Source: RGIG4608 sp964413365
GTDB lineage: Bacteria > Bacillota > Clostridia > Oscillospirales > CAG-272
Assembly: GCA_964413365.1 (NCBI GenBank)
Contig: CAYPRM010000039.1
Coordinates: 1 to 11,795, forward strand
Length of the DNA stretch: 11,795 nucleotides
Direction of reading: 5' to 3'
Shown here: positions 6,155 through 11,795 of the stretch, piece after piece
How positions within the stretch are numbered: the first letter of the stretch is position 1
How the letters are laid out: each line of letters begins with the position of its first letter
The notes under the pieces: generated by a model
Databases searched by the model: none
Seen by the model: only the letters and a program-made list of their open reading frames with translations
What the model was told of the DNA's origin: nothing
Position numbers and translations under genes: made by a program

Positions 6155-7567
6155 ATGAGAAAAACAAAGATCGTTTGCACAATAGGTCCTGCATCCGAAA
6201 GTGAGGAAAAGCTCCGTTCGCTGATGCTTGCGGGAATGAATGTTGCACGTCTCAACTTTTCGCACGGCGATCACGCCGAGCACAAGGCGAGAATAGAGAG
6301 AATCAAGAAGGTCAGAGATGAGCTGGGCTTGCCCGTGGCGATCCTTCTCGACACCAAGGGCCCCGAGTACCGCATAAGAACGTTTGAGGGCGGCAAGATA
6401 TTCCTCAACGACGGCGACAAATTCACCTTCACGACCGAGGAGATCATCGGCAATCAGGAGCGTGTTTCTGTCAGCTACAAGAACCTCCCCAATGACCTTG
6501 AGGTCGGCAACAAGATATACGTAAACAACGGACTCATCCACTTCGTCGTAGAGGAGCTCACCAAGACCGACGTCATCTGCCGTGTAACCGCAGGCGGAGA
6601 GCTCTCCGACAGAAAGAGCATGAGCTTCCCCGGCAAGGTGCTCAAGCAGGTCTACCTCTCCGAGGCGGACAAGAAGGATCTGCTCTTTGGAATAGAGAAC
6701 GACGTTGACTACGTTGCGTGCTCCTTCGTTTCCTGCAGACAGGACGTTGAGGACGTCAGAAATTTCCTTGACGAGAACCACGACGATAATATAAGTATCA
6801 TCGCAAAGATAGAAAATCAGCACGGTGTTGACAATATCGACGAGATATGTCAGGCGTGCGACGGCATTATGATAGGCAGAGGCGATATGGGCGTTGAGAT
6901 ACCCTTTGAGGAGCTTCCCCAGATACAGAAGCACCTCATCACAAAGTGCCGCCTGCTCGGTAAGCGTGTCATCACCGCGACCGAAATGCTCGAGTCCATG
7001 ATACACAACCCCCGTCCCACCCGTGCGGAGATCAGCGACGTCGCTAACGCAGTTTACGACGGCACGAGCGCAATAATGCTCTCGGGCGAGACCGCAATGG
7101 GCAAGTATCCCGTCCTCGCCGTCCAGACCATGGCGAAGATCGCGGAGTATACGGAGAATTCCATAGATTACGGCAAGAAGTTCTTTAGCACGGAGTTCCA
7201 GATCGGTAATTCCGTCGACGCAGTATCCCATGCGACCTGCTCTATGGCTATCGACCTTAAGGCAAAGGCTATCGTCGTTTGCTCGCTCTCGGGCAGAACG
7301 GCAAGAATGGTAAGCCGCTTCCGTCCCCCCGTGGACATTATCGCACTTACCGTTGATCCCAAGAGCGTGCGTAAGCTCTCGCTCTCGTGGGGCGTAACGC
7401 CGATCCTCTCCGAGGAGGTTCCCACCACCGATGTTCTGTTCTATTCCGCACTTAAGACCGCGAAGAAGACATTTAATCTCCAGAAGGGCGATCAAATCGT
7501 CATCACAGGCGGTATGATCAACGGAAAGAGCGGTAACACCAACCTTATTAAGGTAGACACGATCTGA
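6155..7567 (+). CDS. pyk: Pyruvate kinase
   Basis: Catalyses the last step of glycolysis, phosphoenolpyruvate plus ADP to pyruvate plus ATP, in the cytoplasm. Visible motifs are TKIVCTIGPAS at the N-terminus, NFSHG with Arg32, LLDTKGPEYR (65-73), IIAKIENQHGV with Lys218 and Glu220, GRGDMGVEIP with Asp244, and ITATEMLESMIHNPRPTRAE (273-292). Glu71 after DTKGP corresponds to the Glu of potassium-dependent enzymes (Lys in independent ones), so potassium dependence is predicted. The usual MARGDLG is MIGRGDMG here, a mild variant. At 470 residues it is the short form without the C-terminal phosphohistidine extension found in Bacillus. A strong AAAGGAG site (6141-6147) and a strong promoter fit high expression. 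A Nudix gene follows after 6 bp. Confidence 0.97.
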   Translation: MRKTKIVCTIGPASESEEKLRSLMLAGMNVARLNFSHGDHAEHKARIERIKKVRDELGLPVAILLDTKGPEYRIRTFEGGKIFLNDGDKFTFTTEEIIGNQERVSVSYKNLPNDLEVGNKIYVNNGLIHFVVEELTKTDVICRVTAGGELSDRKSMSFPGKVLKQVYLSEADKKDLLFGIENDVDYVACSFVSCRQDVEDVRNFLDENHDDNISIIAKIENQHGVDNIDEICQACDGIMIGRGDMGVEIPFEELPQIQKHLITKCRLLGKRVITATEMLESMIHNPRPTRAEISDVANAVYDGTSAIMLSGETAMGKYPVLAVQTMAKIAEYTENSIDYGKKFFSTEFQIGNSVDAVSHATCSMAIDLKAKAIVVCSLSGRTARMVSRFRPPVDIIALTVDPKSVRKLSLSWGVTPILSEEVPTTDVLFYSALKTAKKTFNLQKGDQIVITGGMINGKSGNTNLIKVDTI

Positions 7568-7573
7568 TATACT

Positions 7574-8140
7574 ATGGGAAACATCAACGACATAAAAAAC
7601 GGCGACCTCACCGAGAGGAAGGTCTCCGAGAATTTGATATTTGACGGTAAGGTCCTTCACATCTACTGCGACGATATAGTCCGTCCCGACGGCAAAATGT
7701 CAAAGCGTGAGTACGCAAGGCATGACGGTGCGGTCTGCGTCGTTCCCCTCACGGACGAGGGCGAGGTCATCTGCGTGGAGCAGTACAGGTACGCCGTGGG
7801 CAGAACGGTCCTTGAGCTGCCTGCAGGCAAGCTTGACTATATCGGCGAGGACAGAAGGGACGCCGCGCTGCGCGAGCTTCGCGAGGAAACGGGCGCACTC
7901 TGTAAGACTCTTACCCACCTTGGCGACATATTGACCTCACCTGCAATAGTCAGCGAGAGGATTTCAATGTACCTTGCGGAGGGCTTGACCTTCACCGACA
8001 CCGATTACGACGAGGGCGAGTTTATAAGGATCGTGAGGATCCCACTTGATGAGCTCGTGGATAAAATAATGCGCGGCGAGATCGAGGATGCGAAAACGCA
8101 AGCCGCAGTCCTCAAGGTCAAATATCTCAAAAATCAATAA
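7574..8140 (+). CDS. Nudix hydrolase, ADP-ribose pyrophosphatase-like
   Basis: A 188-residue protein likely to hydrolyse ADP-ribose or a similar nucleoside diphosphate derivative to AMP and ribose 5-phosphate. The Nudix box lies at about 85-108, GKLDYIGEDRRD followed by AALRELREETGA, and contains the metal-binding REUXEE core. There is one residue more than the standard GX5EX7REUXEEXGU between the first Gly and the first Glu. ELPAGKLD before the box and TSPAIVSERISMYLA after it are typical of the ADP-ribose pyrophosphatase group. The start is 6 bp after the pyk stop with no clear ribosome binding site, so coupled translation is likely. A terminator follows at 8145. Substrate is inferred from family resemblance. 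Confidence 0.92.
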   Translation: MGNINDIKNGDLTERKVSENLIFDGKVLHIYCDDIVRPDGKMSKREYARHDGAVCVVPLTDEGEVICVEQYRYAVGRTVLELPAGKLDYIGEDRRDAALRELREETGALCKTLTHLGDILTSPAIVSERISMYLAEGLTFTDTDYDEGEFIRIVRIPLDELVDKIMRGEIEDAKTQAAVLKVKYLKNQ

Positions 8141-8144
8141 ATGC

Positions 8145-8172
8145 AAAGGGCAAATGTACTGTTTGCCCTTTT
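8145..8172 (+). terminator. Intrinsic terminator after the Nudix gene
   Basis: AAAGGGCAAA (8145-8154) pairs fully with TTTGCCCTTT (8162-8171) around a 7-nt loop, followed by one more T. The T-tract is four long and partly inside the stem, so termination may be partial, with some readthrough to polA. It begins 4 bp after the Nudix stop codon. Confidence 0.7.
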
Positions 8173-8212
8173 AATGAATATATGAATATAAGTCAGCGGA
8201 GAGTTAAAGGAT

Positions 8213-10849
8213 ATGAAAAAATTACTTGTGGTCGACGGCAATTCGATAATCAACCGAGCCTTTTACGGCATCAGACTGCTCTCAAATAAAAAGGGAATAT
8301 ACACAAACGCGATATTCGGAATGATAAATATCATTATGCGTCAGGTCGAGGCACTTCACCCCGACTGCGTGGCGGTCGCGTTCGACCTGAAGGCACCCAC
8401 CTTCCGCCATAAAATGTACGGCGAGTACAAGGCGGGCAGGAGAGGGATGCCCGAGGAGCTTGCGATGCAGTTTCCGTATGCAAAGAGGGTACTCTATGAG
8501 ATGGGCTTTTGCGTCCTCGAGTGCGAGGGCTACGAGGCGGACGATATCCTTGGCACTCTTGCCGCACGGGCAGAGGGTGAGGGAGCGGAAGCGTATATCC
8601 TCACGGGCGACCGCGATTCGCTCCAGCTGATCTCCGACACCACGACCGTCCTACTCGCGACGAATAATGACACTCTGAAAATGGACAGAAGTGCATTTTC
8701 TGAAAAATATACGATACAGCCCGAGCAGTTTGTTGACCTTAAGGCGCTGATGGGCGATAGCTCCGATAATATTCCCGGAGTTGCGGGAATAGGTGAAAAG
8801 ACCGCAATAAAGCTCATCTCGGAATTTGGCACGCTCGATGCACTTTACGAGAGCATACCGAGCGATACCCTCACCCCATCCGTCAATAAAAAGCTCGAGG
8901 CGTCAAGGGAAAACGCCTTTATGTCAAGGGAACTTGCACGCATTTGCCGAGATGCCCCGATAGGCGTCGGCATGGATGACCTCACCTATGAGGGCTTTAG
9001 AGATGGTGCGTATGACCTCTTTCTTGAGCTTGAGTTGTCAAGCTTCATAAAGAAATATAATCTTTCCCCAACCAACGATAAATATATCGAAAAAGCCAAC
9101 AAAACCGACGAAAATGTTGGATTATCCTACGAAAATTCTGATGCAGAAACGATAGAAGAACAGGTTGGATTATTCTCACATATTAATGCTGATAAACCTA
9201 TATCAATAGTCTTTGAAGATGTAAAAATCAACGAAATACTCGCTCTGCCAAAGACAGAACCCTGTGCTATCTCCTTTGAAAACGGTGAGCTGTATTGCTC
9301 CTGCGGAGATGGAGATGGAAATATAAATAGAAATATGAGATTTGTCGGCGACCTTCGCGAGGCACGTGATTTTCTCTGCGACCGCGAGAGAACTCTCGTT
9401 CTCTACGACTGCAAGAGCGCGTACCACCGCCTCTCCGACATCGGATTTGAGAGTTGTGCCTTCGACGTCATGCTCGCCGCATATGTTCTCAATGCAGGTG
9501 ACGGGCATTTCGACCTTCCAAGGCTCGCAATATCCTACCTCTCACGCACCCTGAATGACGGCGAGCCGACATCCCCTGTGATCCTCGAGCTATACCGCAC
9601 CCTGAAGGGAAGACTCAGGGAACAGCGCGTTGAAAATATCATGTACGATATCGAGATGCCGCTCGCGACCGTGCTCTATAAGATGGAGCGAGATGGCTTC
9701 ACCATTGACCGCGATGGACTTGTTGCCTACGGCGAGCAGCTCAACACGATGATATCCTCGCTTGAGAGTGAGATCTACGTGCAGGCAGGTAAAAAATTCA
9801 ATATAAACTCCACAAAGCAGCTCGGTGAGGTGCTCTTTGACACGCTTGGACTTCCGCACGGCAAAAAGACTAAAACGGGCTATTCGACCAACGCAGACGT
9901 GCTCGATAAGCTTCGCGCGAGCCACCCGATAATACAGAATATTCTCGATTACAGGCAGGTCGTCAAGCTCAAGAGCACCTACGTTGACGGCTTTTTGAAG
10001 CTTCTGCCCGAGAATAACAGGATACACACCACCTTCAAGCAGACGGGAACGGCGACGGGCAGACTCTCCTCCGCCGAGCCGAACCTTCAGAATATCCCGA
10101 TCCGCACACCGCTCGGCAGGGAGCTGAGACACTATTTTATTCCGAGAAATTCGGATTGTGTCCTTGTTGACGCCGACTATTCGCAGATCGAGCTTCGACT
10201 TCTTGCTGCGATCTCGGGCGACGAAAATATGATCGGCGCATTCCTCTCGGGCGTGGATATCCATACCTCCACCGCTGCGAGCGTGTTCCACGTGCCCGAG
10301 AGTGAGGTAACCTCCGAGCTTCGCAAGAGAGCAAAGGCGGTAAATTTCGGCATCGTCTATGGCATCGGCGAGTTTTCGCTGTCCGACGACCTCCACATAT
10401 CCATGGCTGAGGCAAAGGAATACATCGCAAGTTATAAGGCGAGCTACCCCCTCGTCGATATGTACCTTAGGGACATCGTCGCTGAGGGCTACGCCAACGG
10501 TTACGTTTCGACGCTCTACGGCAGACGGAGATACATTCCCGAGCTTGCAGGTCAGAATAAAACGCTCAAAAAATTCGGCGAGCGCGTCGCAATGAACAGC
10601 CCCATACAGGGAACTGCCGCAGATATAATAAAGGTAGCAATGATAAACGTCAGCCGCCGCCTCGAGCACGAGGGCATCGACGCAAGACTCATATTGCAGG
10701 TGCACGACGAGCTCGTCATTGAGGCACACAAGAGCTGTGCCGACCGCGCGTCCGTCATTTTGCGTGAGGAGATGGAGAACGCCATCTCACTGCCCGTGCC
10801 GCTCTCGGTCGAGCTGACGGTCGGAGATACGTGGTACGACAATAAGTAA
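8213..10849 (+). CDS. polA: DNA polymerase I, proofreading domain degenerate
   Basis: DNA polymerase I removes RNA primers and fills gaps during replication and repair. The 878 residues carry an N-terminal 5'-3' exonuclease (about 1-290): VVDGNS with Asp8, YEADDILGT (107-115), TGDRDS (131-136), GDSSDNIPGVAGIGEKTA. The polymerase domain (about 475-878) has motif A DADYSQIELR (Asp655), motif B KAVNFGIVYG (Lys708, Phe712) and motif C VHDE (His831-Asp832-Glu833). Phe712 matches the residue that discriminates against dideoxynucleotides. The middle 3'-5' exonuclease domain lacks the DxE, NxxxD and YxxxD metal ligands, so proofreading is probably absent, as in Taq and Bacillus enzymes. Codons for residues about 279-372 are unusually A+T-rich. 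Ribosome binding bases are GGAGAG (8198-8203) or AAAGG (8206-8210). An SDR gene follows after 29 bp. Confidence 0.97.
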   Translation: MKKLLVVDGNSIINRAFYGIRLLSNKKGIYTNAIFGMINIIMRQVEALHPDCVAVAFDLKAPTFRHKMYGEYKAGRRGMPEELAMQFPYAKRVLYEMGFCVLECEGYEADDILGTLAARAEGEGAEAYILTGDRDSLQLISDTTTVLLATNNDTLKMDRSAFSEKYTIQPEQFVDLKALMGDSSDNIPGVAGIGEKTAIKLISEFGTLDALYESIPSDTLTPSVNKKLEASRENAFMSRELARICRDAPIGVGMDDLTYEGFRDGAYDLFLELELSSFIKKYNLSPTNDKYIEKANKTDENVGLSYENSDAETIEEQVGLFSHINADKPISIVFEDVKINEILALPKTEPCAISFENGELYCSCGDGDGNINRNMRFVGDLREARDFLCDRERTLVLYDCKSAYHRLSDIGFESCAFDVMLAAYVLNAGDGHFDLPRLAISYLSRTLNDGEPTSPVILELYRTLKGRLREQRVENIMYDIEMPLATVLYKMERDGFTIDRDGLVAYGEQLNTMISSLESEIYVQAGKKFNINSTKQLGEVLFDTLGLPHGKKTKTGYSTNADVLDKLRASHPIIQNILDYRQVVKLKSTYVDGFLKLLPENNRIHTTFKQTGTATGRLSSAEPNLQNIPIRTPLGRELRHYFIPRNSDCVLVDADYSQIELRLLAAISGDENMIGAFLSGVDIHTSTAASVFHVPESEVTSELRKRAKAVNFGIVYGIGEFSLSDDLHISMAEAKEYIASYKASYPLVDMYLRDIVAEGYANGYVSTLYGRRRYIPELAGQNKTLKKFGERVAMNSPIQGTAADIIKVAMINVSRRLEHEGIDARLILQVHDELVIEAHKSCADRASVILREEMENAISLPVPLSVELTVGDTWYDNK

Positions 10850-10878
10850 TGCGAATAGATTTGGAGGATATGTATTAA

Positions 10879-11595
10879 ATGAAGAAAGTTTTGATAACGG
10901 GCGGATCTCGGGGCATCGGGAGAGCCTGCGTGGAGAAATTTGCGAGCGAGGGCTGTGCAGTTTCCTTCATATATAATAATAGCGAGAAATCTGCATTGGA
11001 GCTCGCCGCTAAAACGGGTGCGCTTGCGATACGTGCGGACGTCTCCGATCCCAAGAGCGTCAGAGAGGCGGTCTCCCGTGCCACAGAGGAGCTCGGGGGC
11101 ATCGACGTTCTCGTAAATAACGCGGGCATCTCGCTCATAAAGCTCATCACCGATATAACCGACGTGGAATATTATAATGTGATAAACACAAATTTCGGCG
11201 GCGCGTTCTTTGTATCGCGCGAGGTCGCAAGGTGTATGGTGCGTCAGCATTCGGGCAGGATAGTCAATATCGGCTCGATGTGGGGGAAGATAGGCGCGTC
11301 CTGTGAAACGCTCTATTCCGCGTCGAAGGCGGCACTCGAGGGATTTACCAAGGCGCTCGCAAAGGAGCTCGGACCGTCGGGGATCTGCGTAAATTGCATT
11401 GAGCCGGGCGTCGTTGCAACAGAAATGAACGCGGAGCTCACACCCGAAACGCTCAGAGACCTCTCCGAGGAGACTCCCGCGGGCAGGATCGCACAGCCCG
11501 ATGAGGTCGCGGAGCTCGTTTACCTCGTGGCGACCGAAAAAAGCGGATTTTTGACGGGGCAGATCATAGGATTTGACGGCGGATTTGCCATTTGA
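10879..11595 (+). CDS. SDR-family oxidoreductase (FabG/YmfI-like)
   Basis: A 238-residue classical short-chain dehydrogenase/reductase with a Rossmann fold. The nucleotide site is TGGSRGIG (7-14), ADVSD (53-57) and NNAG (80-83). The catalytic tetrad is Asn105, Ser133, Tyr146 and Lys150 (YSASK). The Arg in GGSRGIG and Asn33-Asn34 after strand two are compatible with NADPH. It resembles FabG, the 3-oxoacyl-ACP reductase. However, the stretch SMWGKIGASCETLYSASKAA recalls the YmfI group, which reduces 5-aminopentanone on elongation factor P in Bacillus. No other fatty-acid genes are nearby, so FabG by context is not supported. GGAGG (10863-10867) precedes the ATG by 11 bp; the nearer ATG at 10870 stops at once. 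It may share a transcript with polA. No clean terminator follows. Confidence 0.9.
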   Translation: MKKVLITGGSRGIGRACVEKFASEGCAVSFIYNNSEKSALELAAKTGALAIRADVSDPKSVREAVSRATEELGGIDVLVNNAGISLIKLITDITDVEYYNVINTNFGGAFFVSREVARCMVRQHSGRIVNIGSMWGKIGASCETLYSASKAALEGFTKALAKELGPSGICVNCIEPGVVATEMNAELTPETLRDLSEETPAGRIAQPDEVAELVYLVATEKSGFLTGQIIGFDGGFAI

Positions 11596-11658
11596 GAGAC
11601 GTTTTTACGGTTTTTTAACGAAAAATGAATTTTTTTCAAAAAACTTTCGAAAAAGGGG

Positions 11659-11687
11659 TTGACAAACCGAGAATAATGTGATAATAT
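11659..11687 (+). promoter_or_regulatory. Upstream promoter of a tandem pair
   Basis: TTGACA (11659-11664), a 17-bp spacer and TAATAT (11682-11687), with TG at 11679-11680. It follows an A/T-rich stretch (11606-11658) that could act as an UP element. It reads rightward out of the window, about 65 bp after the SDR stop. Confidence 0.7.
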
Positions 11688-11750
11688 AACAAGGTCGCGA
11701 AGCAGAGGGCGAGATCAAGGAAAAAAATTAAGAAAAAGATAAAAAAGTAC

Positions 11751-11780
11751 TTGACAAGCGCGAGCAAGATGTGATATAAT
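11751..11780 (+). promoter_or_regulatory. Downstream promoter of a tandem pair
   Basis: A perfect TTGACA (11751-11756), an 18-bp spacer and a perfect TATAAT (11775-11780), with TG at 11772-11773 as extended -10. The -35-to-start region closely resembles the promoter 92 bp upstream. It drives an unseen gene beyond the window end, possibly an rRNA operon. Confidence 0.85.
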
Positions 11781-11795
11781 AACAAAGCTGTCAAC

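Noticed and set aside
6113..7660. A 515-codon - strand open frame opposite pyk
   Set aside because: It is antisense to a clear pyruvate kinase, its product is unlike any family I recognise, and its length follows from the codon bias of pyk.
9590..10729. Long - strand open frames opposite polA and tex (also 3983-5131 and 2969-3862)
   Set aside because: They mirror strongly coding + strand genes, have no ribosome binding sites or family motifs, and are composition shadows.
11596..11658. Terminator after the SDR gene in the T-rich and A-rich runs
   Set aside because: The T and A runs do not form a stable G+C-containing stem. The stretch fits an A/T-rich upstream promoter element better.

Overview
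The window is a chromosomal housekeeping segment from a low-to-middle GC Gram-positive anaerobe. It most likely comes from the Bacillota, class Clostridia (Oscillospiraceae/Ruminococcaceae-like). The basis is family resemblance: a short 470-residue pyruvate kinase, a DNA polymerase I with a degenerate proofreading domain, purine-rich ribosome binding sites, TTGACA/TGnTATAAT promoters and a tRNA gene that encodes its own CCA. No species can be named from this. All recognisable genes lie on the + strand. No defence island, prophage, insertion sequence or CRISPR array was seen.

Positions 1-5597 hold queA (5' end just outside the window), a short promoter-bearing region with a truncated DUF2442 gene, then a tight run ansA - rsuA-like - tex - DUF4186. 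rsuA and tex overlap by 4 bp and tex is followed after 1 bp by the DUF4186 gene, so these are probably co-transcribed. A G+C-rich hairpin at 5630-5668 ends the run. The products serve tRNA queuosine modification, asparagine catabolism, rRNA pseudouridylation and RNA-linked transcription functions.

Positions 5598-6154 are non-coding for protein. They hold a strong promoter, a tRNA-Lys(UUU) gene with a C3-A70 mismatch in its acceptor stem, a near-perfect intrinsic terminator, and a 150-bp array of about seven small hairpins. The first hairpins are separated by 8-bp linkers of the form TATGNNAT. This array is the least explained structure in the window.

Positions 6084-8172 form a pyk - Nudix hydrolase unit with its own strong promoter and terminator. 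Positions 8213-11595 carry polA and an SDR oxidoreductase that is FabG-like, with an active-site region recalling YmfI-type EF-P 5-aminopentanone reductases. The last 140 bases hold two similar strong promoters in tandem, pointing out of the window toward a highly expressed transcript, possibly an rRNA operon.

I found no convincing undescribed multi-gene system. The points that merit a second look are the hairpin array, the tRNA mismatch, the duplicated promoters and the broken DUF2442 locus.
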